NCBI RefSeq assembly: GCF_000378385.1
Contig: NZ_KB899659.1
Span: 461,418-525,417 of the forward strand
DNA length: 64,000 nucleotides
Reading direction: 5' to 3'
Origin: Paenibacillus daejeonensis DSM 15491
GTDB taxonomy: Bacteria > Bacillota > Bacilli > Paenibacillales > Paenibacillaceae
The notes beneath the pieces were generated by a model. The model worked only from the letters and a program-made list of their open reading frames with translations, had not been told where the DNA came from and ran no database searches. Of the stretch, positions 56,195 through 64,000 are shown piece by piece. The stretch's first letter is position 1. Every line of letters begins with the position of its first letter. Both the position numbers and the translations under genes were made by a program.

Positions 56195-56500
56195 TTACAA
56201 CTGAATCCTCATCATTTCCTGATACGCTTCGATTACTTTGTTACGTACTTGGGAAGTCAGTTGCAACGTGAGATGCGCCTGATTAGCGACGACCATGACG
56301 TCCGATACATCGGCCTGTCCGATGATGAACTGATCGGTTACGGTATGTACCCCTTTCTCTTGTGCGGCAACGCCATCGATAGCTTGCTTCAGGTACTGAC
56401 CAAAGTCCTGGGTCGTCTGAGCCGGTGTTGCCTTAGATTGTAGGATTTGAGGCTGTACGGTGCCCGATTGAATCGGATTTAACAATTGGTTGCCTATCAT
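56195..56500 (-). CDS. fliE: Flagellar hook-basal body protein FliE
   Basis: Adapter between the MS ring and the rod, 101 aa. The C-terminal part is typical: FIIGQADVSDVMVVANQAHL and RNKVIEAYQEMMRIQL. AGGGAGGAAC precedes the ATG; 23 nt separate it from flgC. Confidence 0.96.
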   Translation of the reverse strand: MIGNQLLNPIQSGTVQPQILQSKATPAQTTQDFGQYLKQAIDGVAAQEKGVHTVTDQFIIGQADVSDVMVVANQAHLTLQLTSQVRNKVIEAYQEMMRIQL

Positions 56501-56523
56501 CTATGTGTTCCTCCCTGCTGGTA

Positions 56524-56976
56524 TTAGGCTCTGCCGATTTCAAGCGCCTTAGTAAACATGGCTTTGGTCGCGTTCAAGGCTGTGACATTCGCTTCATAGG
56601 AACGGGTCGCCGAGATCATGTCAACCATTTCTTTTAGCACATCAACATTAGGTAATTTGACATATCCTTGCTCATCTGCATCGGGATGGCTGGGATTATA
56701 GACCAGTTTGGGCGGTGTCCGGTCTTCCATGACCCGGGTCACCTTTACACCTCCGGATTGGTTGGCTCCGGAGAGTTCCTTGCCGAGCACATCCGCGAAT
56801 TTGGGCTGAAGCGGCTCCATAACCGCCATCTTCCGGGTGTACGGTTCGAATTGCCCGTTGACCAAACGTCCTCTGGTTGTCTCCGCATTGGCGATATTCG
56901 AAGAAATGATATCCATCCGAAAACGTTGAGCCGTAAGCGCCGAGCTACTGGCATCAAATCCGTTCGTCAGCTTCAT
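56524..56976 (-). CDS. flgC: Flagellar proximal rod protein FlgC
   Basis: Rod protein of 150 aa. The N-terminal rod signature DIISSNIANAETTRGRLVNG and the C-terminal MVDMISATRSYEANVTALNA are present. GGAGGGTTTAACGG precedes the ATG; it starts 3 nt after flgB. Confidence 0.97.
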   Translation of the reverse strand: MKLTNGFDASSSALTAQRFRMDIISSNIANAETTRGRLVNGQFEPYTRKMAVMEPLQPKFADVLGKELSGANQSGGVKVTRVMEDRTPPKLVYNPSHPDADEQGYVKLPNVDVLKEMVDMISATRSYEANVTALNATKAMFTKALEIGRA

Positions 56977-56979
56977 CCG

Positions 56980-57393
56980 TTAAACCCTCCCTTCAATTGC
57001 GGTACGCATCATTTTGACATCATGGTTCATTTGGCTGACTAGCAGATTGTAGCGCAATTGATTTTTAGCCAGCAAAGACATTTCCCGATCGATGTCAACA
57101 TTATTGACATTGTTATTCATGGCCGTGGATTTATCCGTCAGTACCTGTGTTTGCACAGTATGAGCGGTTTGTCCGAGTTGGAGATGTTTCTCATGGGTCC
57201 TTCTTACCGGCAATCCGTTATGTTGCGGTTGATTCATGGCTTGCTCCAGCAAATCCTCGAATACCACCTCGGACCGTTTGAAAAAAGGTGTGTCGGCATT
57301 GGCAACATTATTTGAAATGACGCTCTGCCGGAGCTCGGCCGCCTTGATCGCTTGTTGCAATCTGTCGAATGCTGCGCCGTTCAACACTTTCAA
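56980..57393 (-). CDS. flgB: Flagellar proximal rod protein FlgB
   Basis: First gene of the fla/che cluster. The start is TTG at 57393 (137 aa) because AAGGGGG lies 7 nt upstream; the frame extends to an ATG at 57417 without a site. SVISNNVANADTPFFKRSEV is the rod signature and LLAKNQLRYNLLVSQMNHDV the C-terminal helix. The 387 bp upstream hold the codY terminators and an inverted repeat; no strong promoter hexamers were identified there. Confidence 0.95.
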   Translation of the reverse strand: MKVLNGAAFDRLQQAIKAAELRQSVISNNVANADTPFFKRSEVVFEDLLEQAMNQPQHNGLPVRRTHEKHLQLGQTAHTVQTQVLTDKSTAMNNNVNNVDIDREMSLLAKNQLRYNLLVSQMNHDVKMMRTAIEGRV

Positions 57394-57465
57394 ATGTCGA
57401 ACCCCCTTACTTTTCATAATGCAGTAACTTAAGTATTCAACAACTTCTACTTCTTTCCTTCTTTC

Positions 57466-57507
57466 ATCGACAAATCTTTATTAAAATAATGAGAAATCTT
57501 TGTCGAT
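57466..57507. repeat. Inverted repeat upstream of flgB
   Basis: ATCGACAAA (57466-57474) and TTTGTCGAT (57499-57507) are perfect 9-bp arms separated by 24 A/T-rich bases; AAATCTTT also occurs as a direct repeat within it. It lies 73-114 nt upstream of flgB, where an operator for the motility operon would be expected, or it could fold in the leader RNA. Confidence 0.5.
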
Positions 57508-57554
57508 CCTTGCCACATAGATAATATTCCATAATTCCCAATTATATAACAATG

Positions 57555-57588
57555 AGAAAAAAGCCCTATCTTTTTTCTCAGATAGGGC
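57555..57588 (-). terminator. Second codY terminator
   Basis: On the minus strand GCCCTATCT and AGATAGGGC form a perfect 9-bp stem with an 8-nt loop, followed by six T. It lies about 195 nt past the codY stop and should insulate fla/che from the hslVU-codY transcript. Confidence 0.85.
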
Positions 57589-57637
57589 GTTCAAGGGTAT
57601 AAATACCTGTTTTTTTATGACAATTTGCATAATGACT

Positions 57638-57675
57638 AAAAAAATAATGATGATTATCGCAAAACAATCATCATT
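57638..57675 (-). terminator. First codY terminator
   Basis: AATGATGATT and AATCATCATT form a perfect 10-bp A/T-rich stem with a 10-nt loop; on the minus strand a single A and then seven T follow. The stem is weak thermodynamically, which may explain the back-up terminator 50 bp further on. Confidence 0.65.
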
Positions 57676-57780
57676 AGGTGTCGCCAAGCCCCATGGGCTA
57701 TTTTCCTAAAACCATTGTAAAAATTCGGGTTTTCATCTACTGATAACGCTATCTTGTATGAGAGATGGATGAGGATGCTC

Positions 57781-58548
57781 TCATATTTTCATTTTGTCCA
57801 ATTCATGGATCAGCTGTTCATTCAAAATCTTGATATACGTGCCTTTCATACCAAGCGAACGGCTCTCGATAACACCAGCGCTTTCAAGCTTGCGAAGCGC
57901 ATTCACAATCACCGAGCGGGTGATACCGACACGGTCCGCAACCTTTGAAGCTACCAAGAGCCCTTCGCGGCTGCCGAGCTCCTCAAAAATATGCTCCACG
58001 GCTTCCAGCTCGCTAAATGATAACGAATTGACCGCAACCGATACGACGGCCCGGCTCCTTGCTTCGAGCTCTACTTCTTCTGCCCGCTCTCGCAAAATTT
58101 CCATGCCAATAATGGTCGAGCCATACTCGGCCAAGATGAGATCATCATCGTCGAATTCCTCCGTCTGACGAGCCAGGACAACTGTAGCCAGACGATCCCC
58201 GCCTCCCTGAATCGGAATGATCGTCAGCATCCCCTTCATCTGTACATCCGGGATCGATAGACTGAGCCGCTCGTCTGGCGTTACATTCGTCACGGTCTCC
58301 TGTACCTGCAGCAGCTGCTCATTGCTCTCGTCAGGGAAACGAAGCTCAACTGTCGATGCTCTGAGCTTCTCATGCTCCCATACCCCTACTGCAGCGCTGC
58401 CGAGAATTTTGCCGCGGCGGCTTACCACGAAGACGTCTGCCTGAATCGTGGAGCAGAGGACCTCCGCCATTTCTCTAAAGTTAAGCGCCTTACCGGCCGC
58501 TCGCTGCAGCAGCCGGTTCAGCGTTCTTGTTTTTGCAAGTAAAGTCAT
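57781..58548 (-). CDS. codY: Global transcriptional repressor CodY
   Basis: GTP- and branched-chain-amino-acid-sensing regulator of stationary-phase genes. The 255 aa start at ATG 58548 ([20 protein letters not shown]) with GGGAGG upstream. An N-terminal GAF ligand domain contains [10 protein letters not shown], and the C-terminal winged helix-turn-helix [20 protein letters not shown] is nearly unchanged from B. subtilis. In B. subtilis CodY also represses fla/che, so its place next to flgB may be regulatory as well as historical. Confidence 0.97.
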   Translation of the reverse strand: MTLLAKTRTLNRLLQRAAGKALNFREMAEVLCSTIQADVFVVSRRGKILGSAAVGVWEHEKLRASTVELRFPDESNEQLLQVQETVTNVTPDERLSLSIPDVQMKGMLTIIPIQGGGDRLATVVLARQTEEFDDDDLILAEYGSTIIGMEILRERAEEVELEARSRAVVSVAVNSLSFSELEAVEHIFEELGSREGLLVASKVADRVGITRSVIVNALRKLESAGVIESRSLGMKGTYIKILNEQLIHELDKMKI

Positions 58549-58602
58549 GCCTTGGCCTCCCAATATCTTTGCACTTCAAGTAAAACACTTGTAAAAGAGG
58601 TT

Positions 58603-58770
58603 GTTCAAAAAGTCCGCTTTTGATCACGAAGTGACTCATGATGCAATTTCGGCTTCGAATCTTGAGGACATTCGAAACTTCCGGTGCTCACGTAGCTTCC
58701 AGCTACGCTCCGCTCCTCATTTCCTTCCTGTCATCAACCTTCTCGGTGCTGAAAACCGAACTTTTTGAAC
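58603..58770. repeat. 168-bp element with 19-bp terminal inverted repeats (MITE/REP-like)
   Basis: The ends GTTCAAAAAGTCCGCTTTT (58603-58621) and the complement of 58752-58770 agree at 17 of 19 positions. Inside is a CGTAGC/GCTACG hairpin. It has no ribosome site or convincing reading frame, lies exactly in the hslU-codY gap (6 bp from the hslU stop), and I see no clear target-site duplication. I have the impression of similar intergenic sequences in Paenibacillus genomes, but cannot verify this here. Confidence 0.75.
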
Positions 58771-58775
58771 TCTAA

Positions 58776-60173
58776 TTATAGGATATATTGACTCAAATCT
58801 TTGTTTTGCGCAATATCGCCCACCTTGTCGCGGACGTATTCCGGCGTGATCACCATCTCTTCGAGATTTAGATCAGGCGCCTCGAAAGAGAGATCCTCCA
58901 ATAGTTTCTCGAGGATGGTATGCAAACGGCGGGCACCGATATTTTCCGTATTCCGGTTGACATCTGCAGCGATCGAAGCAATTTCCCGAATAGCAGCATC
59001 TGAGAATTCGACCGAAATCCCTTCCGTCTCCAGAAGTGCGGTATACTGCTTGGTCAAGGCATTCTTCGGCTCGGTCAGAATACTTACAAAATCATCTAGG
59101 GACAAACTGCTAAGCTCGACGCGAATCGGAAATCGCCCCTGCAGCTCCGGGATCAGATCGGCCGGTTTGGCCACATGGAATGCACCAGCCGCAACGAAGA
59201 GCACATAGTCGGTGCGAATTGGGCCGTATTTGGTCATCACGGTTGAGCCTTCGACAATCGGCAAAATATCGCGCTGCACGCCTTCCCTGGAAACATCAGG
59301 ACCGGAACCACGGTTAGGTGCTGCAATTTTATCAATCTCGTCAATGAAGATGATGCCAGATTGCTCCGCCCGTGTTATCGATTCCTGAATGACGTCATCC
59401 ATATCGATCAACTTTTGCGCTTCCTGCTGCGTTAATACGACTCGAGCATCCTTAACAGCCAGCTTCCGCTTCTTCATGCGTTTGGGCATAAACTGTCCGA
59501 ACATTTCCTGCATATTCATGCCCATGCCTTCATTACCTTGACCGGCCAGCATATCGAGCATATTCGGTGCATTATCCTCTACCTCAATCTCGACAATGTC
59601 CTGCTCCATTTCACCAGCCGCAAGCCGTTCCTTAACTTTTTTGCGACGGTCCAGAATGGAGGTGTCGGTTTCGGCTGGCTCTTCGGCTTCCTGGGATTGC
59701 TGGTTGCCAAAAATCATCTCGAATGGATTGCGCTGAGGTTTCGATTTGGTTGCCGACGGCACCAGCAGTTCCACCAGCCGCTCATTCGCTTGCTGCTCCG
59801 CTTTGTCTTTCACTTGCTCTGTTTTCTCCACTTTGACCATGCGAATCGCCGTTTCCACCAAGTCGCGAACCATCGATTCCACGTCACGTCCGACGTAACC
59901 GACTTCTGTGAACTTGGTTGCTTCAACTTTTACAAATGGAGCATGCACCAGCTTGGCTAAACGACGGGCAATTTCCGTCTTGCCGACACCGGTCGGTCCG
60001 ATCATGAGAATGTTCTTGGGCACGATCTCATCACGGATCGCTTCATCCAGACGACTCCGTCTGTAGCGGTTGCGAAGGGCGATAGCAACCGAACGCTTCG
60101 CTTGCTTTTGTCCGACAATATACTTATCCAATTCCGCGACGATCTGGCGCGGTGTCATTGATCCGTTGCTCAT
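58776..60173 (-). CDS. hslU: ATP-dependent protease ATPase subunit HslU (ClpY)
   Basis: AAA+ unfoldase of the HslVU (ClpYQ) protease. The 465 aa start at ATG 60173 ([20 protein letters not shown]) behind GGAGGGATC; the longer frame belongs to hslV sequence. Walker A GPTGVGKT is at 59-66, the pore segment [12 protein letters not shown] follows, an intermediate domain lies at about 110-240, and the Walker [11 protein letters not shown]. The C-terminal SQYIL is the HslV-docking tail. Confidence 0.97.
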   Translation of the reverse strand: MSNGSMTPRQIVAELDKYIVGQKQAKRSVAIALRNRYRRSRLDEAIRDEIVPKNILMIGPTGVGKTEIARRLAKLVHAPFVKVEATKFTEVGYVGRDVESMVRDLVETAIRMVKVEKTEQVKDKAEQQANERLVELLVPSATKSKPQRNPFEMIFGNQQSQEAEEPAETDTSILDRRKKVKERLAAGEMEQDIVEIEVEDNAPNMLDMLAGQGNEGMGMNMQEMFGQFMPKRMKKRKLAVKDARVVLTQQEAQKLIDMDDVIQESITRAEQSGIIFIDEIDKIAAPNRGSGPDVSREGVQRDILPIVEGSTVMTKYGPIRTDYVLFVAAGAFHVAKPADLIPELQGRFPIRVELSSLSLDDFVSILTEPKNALTKQYTALLETEGISVEFSDAAIREIASIAADVNRNTENIGARRLHTILEKLLEDLSFEAPDLNLEEMVITPEYVRDKVGDIAQNKDLSQYIL

Positions 60174-60234
60174 CTCGTGATCCCTCCATCTTCTACATAA
60201 CGTCTTCGCCTTCTCTGGCGCGTCTGAACGTCTC

Positions 60235-60777
60235 TTAGAGCTCTTCGACGATGATATTGCGGTTGGTAAACACACAGATGTCTGCAGCGATTTCAAGCGC
60301 AGAGCGAGCCATCTCAGAAGCCTCCAGCTGTGTCGCGTGGCGTTTGAGCGCCCGTGCAGCAGACATAGCAAAGCTGCCGCCGGAACCGATGGCCAGCACC
60401 TCGTCGTCCGGCTCGATAATTTCACCGTTGCCGGAGACGAGCAGCATGCCGGTCGCGTCCATCACAATCATCATGGCCTCCAGCTTGCGCAGCACCCGGT
60501 CAGAGCGCCATTCCTTCGCCAGTTCAACAGCTGCGCGCTGCAGGTTGCCATGATGCTCCTCCAGCTTGCCTTCAAACTTCTCGAAGAGCGTAATCGCATC
60601 AGCCACAGAGCCAGCAAAGCCAGCGACAACCTGGCCCCGATAGAGACGACGCACTTTCTTCGCTGTTCCCTTCATGACCATGCTGTTGCCGAACGTCACC
60701 TGTCCGTCCCCTGCAATTGCACCTTTTCCTCCATGTCTGACTGCACAGATCGTGGTCGCATGAAATTGCATCTCCAC
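60235..60777 (-). CDS. hslV: ATP-dependent protease peptidase subunit HslV (ClpQ)
   Basis: Proteasome-beta-like peptidase, about 180 aa. GTG at 60777 has AAGGGGG 8 nt upstream and is preferred; ATG at 60771 is the alternative and would shorten the leader peptide by two residues. The motif [20 protein letters not shown] gives the N-terminal Thr expected as nucleophile after processing (TTI), plus the Lys and Gly of the active site. A frame reaching 60912 is inside trmFO. It is 13 nt from trmFO; the xerC/codV gene found here in B. subtilis is missing. Confidence 0.95.
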   Translation of the reverse strand: MEMQFHATTICAVRHGGKGAIAGDGQVTFGNSMVMKGTAKKVRRLYRGQVVAGFAGSVADAITLFEKFEGKLEEHHGNLQRAAVELAKEWRSDRVLRKLEAMMIVMDATGMLLVSGNGEIIEPDDEVLAIGSGGSFAMSAARALKRHATQLEASEMARSALEIAADICVFTNRNIIVEEL

Positions 60778-60790
60778 CCGGTTAACCCCC

Positions 60791-62107
60791 TTACAGATTG
60801 GCTTCCTTGTATTGCGCGAGTGCATCCAATGCGCGGTTAGCGATTTGCTCGTTCTTTTCCTTCTTGTTGCGAATCCGTTGTCCCAGCGGCGGGAAGAGTC
60901 CGAAATTCGCATTCATCGGTTGAAAATGCTTGAAGTCTGCCGTTGTAATATACTCAGCCATACTGCCCAACGCCGTCTCCGGCGGCAGCACCAGCGGGTC
61001 CAAACCGCGCGCCAGTCGCCCGGCATTGATTCCGGCCAGCAGACCGGAGGCTGCAGATTCGACGTAGCCTTCTACTCCTGTCATTTGTCCGGCAAAAAAC
61101 AACGTCTCTCTGTTCTTGAACTGATAAGTCGGCTTAAGCAACCGGGGAGAATTAATAAAAGTATTGCGATGCATGACCCCGTAGCGTACAAACTCCGCCT
61201 GCTCCAGGCCAGGAATGAGCGACAATACCCGCTTTTGTTCGCCCCATTTAAGATGCGTCTGAAAGCCGACCAGATTGTAAAGCGTACCTGCCGCGTTATC
61301 CTGACGCAGCTGGACAACAGCATGAGGCAGCTTGCCTGTATGCGGATTTATGAGCCCAACTGGCTTCATCGGCCCGAACAGCAGCGTTTGCTTGCCGCGC
61401 TTTGCAATGACCTCAATAGGCATGCAGCCTTCAAAATAAATCTCTTTCTCAAATTCCTTGAGTGCCGCTGTCTCCGCTTCTACCAATGCCTCGTAGAACC
61501 GTTCAAACTCTTCTTCGGTCATCGGGCAGTTCAGATAAGCTGCTTCTCCCTTGTCGTATCGGGAGGCGAGATATACCTTGCTCATATCGAGCGAGTCCTT
61601 CTCTACGATCGGCGCAGCCGCATCGTAGAAATAGAAATACTCCTCGCCCATCAGCTGTTTGATCTGCTCTGATAGATCAGGCGAGGTTAAGGGTCCGGTA
61701 GCGATAACGACAATCCCCTCTGTAGGAATCTCCGTCAGTTCTTCTGTCCGGACGTCAATCAGCGGGTGATCATGCAAGGCACTCGTAACGGCCCCAGAGA
61801 AGCCCTCACGGTCCACAGCGAGTGCTCCCCCTGCTGGTACCGCATGCTTGTCGGCACTGCTCAGAATGAGCGATTCCAGCCGTCTCATTTCTTCCTTCAG
61901 CACGCCTACAGCATTAGCTAGCCCGTTAGCCCGCAAGCTGTTGCTGCAGACAAGCTCAGCGAATTTATCCGTATGATGCGCCGGCGTCCGTTTGACGGGG
62001 CGCATTTCGTATAATGTAACGGGGACGCCTTGGGAAGCGATCTGCCAAGCGGCTTCGCTTCCCGCCAGGCCGGCGCCCACGACAGTTACATGGTTGCTTT
62101 CAGTCAA
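60791..62107 (-). CDS. trmFO: Folate/FAD-dependent tRNA (uracil-54-C5) methyltransferase TrmFO
   Basis: Makes ribothymidine 54 in tRNA using methylene-tetrahydrofolate. The 438 aa start with TTG at 62107, AGGG upstream; the nearby ATG runs into a stop at once. FAD-binding [11 protein letters not shown] (11-21), [20 protein letters not shown] and the Cys-containing [20 protein letters not shown] are present. Confidence 0.96.
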   Translation of the reverse strand: MTESNHVTVVGAGLAGSEAAWQIASQGVPVTLYEMRPVKRTPAHHTDKFAELVCSNSLRANGLANAVGVLKEEMRRLESLILSSADKHAVPAGGALAVDREGFSGAVTSALHDHPLIDVRTEELTEIPTEGIVVIATGPLTSPDLSEQIKQLMGEEYFYFYDAAAPIVEKDSLDMSKVYLASRYDKGEAAYLNCPMTEEEFERFYEALVEAETAALKEFEKEIYFEGCMPIEVIAKRGKQTLLFGPMKPVGLINPHTGKLPHAVVQLRQDNAAGTLYNLVGFQTHLKWGEQKRVLSLIPGLEQAEFVRYGVMHRNTFINSPRLLKPTYQFKNRETLFFAGQMTGVEGYVESAASGLLAGINAGRLARGLDPLVLPPETALGSMAEYITTADFKHFQPMNANFGLFPPLGQRIRNKKEKNEQIANRALDALAQYKEANL

Positions 62108-62150
62108 TGCATTTCCCTGCTTTCATTAATAATTGATTACCTTACTTGCA

Positions 62151-64000
62151 TCAAGCTTGTTCCTGATCCTCCGGAAGCTCCTCTGTATGATCACAGGAGG
62201 TACATTTGAGCTTGCCGCCGCTGCGGTTTCGCTTCTCGACCATCGGTGACGCACAGGACGGACAAGGCTTGCTGCTTGGTTTATCCCATGAGACATAATC
62301 GCATTCCGGGTAGCGGTCACAGCCATAGAAGATTCTACCCTTCTTGCTTCGCCGCTCGATCACTTTGCCCTCTTTACATTGGGGACAAGCGACGCCGATT
62401 TCTTTGATGATCGGCTTGGTGTTACGACAATCAGGGAAACCGGAGCAGGCCAGGAATTTGCCGAAGCGCCCCATCTTGTACACCAGATGGCGACCGCACT
62501 TCTCACAGATTTCATCTGAAACCTCATCCTGGATCTCGATTTCCTTCATTTCTTCCTCAGCAACCTCCAAGCGCTTCTCGAAGGAAGTGTAGAAAGAAGC
62601 CAGAACCTTGACCCAATCTTCACTGCCTTCTTCCACATGGTCAAGATCGCCTTCCATATGGGCCGTAAATTCAGCATCTAGGATTTCAGGGAAGAACTCC
62701 TCCATCAGTTGAATGACGAGGTCGCCAAGCTCCGTAGGGACGAATTTCTTCTCTTCAATCGCTACATATCCGCGCTTCTGGATCGTCTCCAATGTCGGCG
62801 CATACGTACTCGGACGGCCGATTCCCAATTCCTCCAGCGTCCGCACCAGCCTGGCCTCCGTGTAGCGGGGCGGCGGCTGGGTAAAGTGCTGCTTGGGTTC
62901 AATTTCTTCCTGTTCGGCTTTATCGCCTGCAGCAAGCGGTGGCAAGAACTTGTCTTCTTCCGTTGTGCCATCATCATTGCCCTCGACGTAAACCTTCATA
63001 AAGCCAGGGAACTTCAGCTTCGAACCGGTAGCACGGAAGACAACCGAACCGCTGAGTAAATCTACTGTCATTGTATCGAGCACCGCTGAAGCCATCTGAC
63101 TGGCCAAGAAGCGTTCCCAGACGAGTTTATAGAGACGGAATTGGTCTCTTGAGAGGAAAGGCTTCATCTCGTCAGGCTCACGCAGTGGTGAAGTGGGACG
63201 GATCGCCTCATGCGCATCCTGGGCACTTGCATTCTTCTTGGTATAGACGCGAGGCTGCTCCGGTACATAGTCCGCACCATATTTGTCCGTGATGTATGTC
63301 TTGGCTTCTTCTTGAGCTAGAGGCGAGAGGCGGGTAGAATCGGTACGCATATACGTAATCAGACCGACCGTGCCCTCTTTACCTAAGTCCACCCCTTCAT
63401 ACAGCTGCTGAGCAACCGACATGGTTTTGGCTGCACGGTATCCGAGCTTGCGCGCTGCTTCCTGTTGGAGCGAGCTTGTAATGAAAGGGGGCGCCGGATT
63501 GCGTTGACGCTCTTTCTCTCTGACTTCGGCAACCTCGAACTCATCGGCCTTCATTGCATTGAGCACTTCCTGCATTTCTGCCTCGCTGCCAAGCTCGCGC
63601 TTCTCGCCGCCAATGGAATGATATTTCGCTTCAAAGGCTGCTTTGCCATGCTTCAGCTTGGCAGTGATTGACCAGTACTCTTCTGGTACAAAAGCGTCGA
63701 TTTCATTCTCCCTATCGATGATCAGCTTCACGGACACCGACTGAACGCGTCCAGCCGAGAGCCCCTTTTTCACTTTCTTCCATAATAGGGGACTGATCTT
63801 GTAGCCAACCAGCCGGTCCAGAATCCGACGAGCTTGCTGGGCATTGACCAAGTCCATATTGATTTTGCGGGGGGTTTTAAAAGCATCCTTCACGGCCTGC
63901 TTCGTAATTTCGTTAAACACGACCCGGCAGTTCTCTGTCTCGTCCAACTCCAGGTAATGAGCCAGATGCCATGCGATTGCCTCGCCTTCGCGATCCGGGT
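62151..64000 (-). CDS. topA: DNA topoisomerase I (partial, N-terminus outside window)
   Basis: Type IA topoisomerase that relaxes negative supercoils. The gene enters from the right edge; the visible 616 codons begin inside the TOPRIM domain ([16 protein letters not shown]) and include the cleavage region [14 protein letters not shown], whose Tyr is the catalytic residue. The C-terminus carries three four-Cys zinc modules ([24 protein letters not shown]). A frame starting at 63947 is only an internal start. The stop is 43 nt upstream of trmFO. Confidence 0.97.
   Translation of the reverse strand, partial: PDREGEAIAWHLAHYLELDETENCRVVFNEITKQAVKDAFKTPRKINMDLVNAQQARRILDRLVGYKISPLLWKKVKKGLSAGRVQSVSVKLIIDRENEIDAFVPEEYWSITAKLKHGKAAFEAKYHSIGGEKRELGSEAEMQEVLNAMKADEFEVAEVREKERQRNPAPPFITSSLQQEAARKLGYRAAKTMSVAQQLYEGVDLGKEGTVGLITYMRTDSTRLSPLAQEEAKTYITDKYGADYVPEQPRVYTKKNASAQDAHEAIRPTSPLREPDEMKPFLSRDQFRLYKLVWERFLASQMASAVLDTMTVDLLSGSVVFRATGSKLKFPGFMKVYVEGNDDGTTEEDKFLPPLAAGDKAEQEEIEPKQHFTQPPPRYTEARLVRTLEELGIGRPSTYAPTLETIQKRGYVAIEEKKFVPTELGDLVIQLMEEFFPEILDAEFTAHMEGDLDHVEEGSEDWVKVLASFYTSFEKRLEVAEEEMKEIEIQDEVSDEICEKCGRHLVYKMGRFGKFLACSGFPDCRNTKPIIKEIGVACPQCKEGKVIERRSKKGRIFYGCDRYPECDYVSWDKPSSKPCPSCASPMVEKRNRSGGKLKCTSCDHTEELPEDQEQA

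Larger units (their letters stand above)
57394..57780. other. 387-bp intergenic region codY-flgB
   Basis: The only gene-free stretch over 300 bp and noticeably A/T-rich. It holds two codY terminators (57638-57675, 57555-57588), an inverted repeat (57466-57507) and the ribosome site of flgB. It must contain the fla/che promoter if the cluster is transcribed separately. A TATAAT occurs near 57542-57547 on the minus strand, but no good -35 is spaced from it, and no SigD-type (TAAA-N15-GCCGATAT) sequence was seen, so I do not call a promoter. Confidence 0.6.

Noticed and set aside
57510-57555. TATAAT-containing promoter for flgB
   Set aside because: Good -10 but no acceptable -35 at 16-18 nt; not supported enough to annotate.
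57481-57687. 68-codon minus-strand frame in the codY-flgB gap
   Set aside because: Starts with TTG without a ribosome site and runs through both codY terminators; A/T-rich chance frame.

Overview
The window reads as one 64 kb stretch of chromosome from a spore-forming Gram-positive bacterium of the Paenibacillus type (Paenibacillaceae). The evidence is the gene order, which follows the Bacillus subtilis topA-trmFO-hslVU-codY-fla/che-rpsB-tsf-pyrH-frr-uppS-cdsA-dxr-rseP-proS-polC-rimP-nusA-infB-truB-ribF-rpsO-pnp-ylxY-mlpA block, together with PolC, CodY, FliY, CheC/CheD and SigD, which are low-GC Gram-positive hallmarks, the strong AGGAGG ribosome sites, and moderate GC by eye. No species is assigned. 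All 65 genes I accept lie on the minus strand, so transcription runs from high to low coordinates. I found no convincing plus-strand gene, rRNA, tRNA, CRISPR array, prophage or transposase.

Layout in the direction of transcription: (1) 64000-57781: topA (5' end outside the window), trmFO, hslV, hslU, a 168-bp inverted-repeat-ended element, and codY. (2) 57780-57394: the only gene-free stretch over 300 bp, with two codY terminators and an inverted repeat ahead of flgB. (3) 57393-26475: a fla/che cluster of 37 genes, flgB to sigD, followed by fapA and three poorly characterised genes. It encodes rod, MS-ring, switch, export gate and ATPase, hook assembly, placement GTPases (FlhF/FlhG), the CheA/B/C/D/W/Y adaptation system and the sigma factor for late motility genes. 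(4) 26280-17655: rpsB, tsf, pyrH, frr, uppS, cdsA, dxr, rseP, proS, covering translation, UMP supply, undecaprenyl and phospholipid precursors, intramembrane proteolysis and an archaeal/eukaryal-type ProRS. (5) polC with its own clamp-binding tail. (6) 12979-4771: rimP-nusA-rnpM-rplGA-infB-rbfA-nrnA-truB-ribF, with many short overlaps that suggest translational coupling. (7) rpsO, pnp, ylxY and the start of mlpA, which runs off the left edge.

This is mostly conserved core genome, and I do not see a self-evident new defence or biosynthetic system. The points most worth a second look are: a promoter placed upstream of a terminator hairpin in the rimP-nusA leader (a probable attenuator); two structured intergenic repeat elements; an archaeal-type ProRS without an editing domain in the usual bacterial ProRS locus; a CheB receiver with Ala at the Ser/Thr switch position; a YlxY without the catalytic Asp motif; and small unassigned proteins built into the motility operon (30186-30626, 27535-27849, 26475-26978).

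Many genes start with GTG or TTG. I moved several starts from the longest reading frame to the codon that has a well-spaced ribosome site, and each entry says so.
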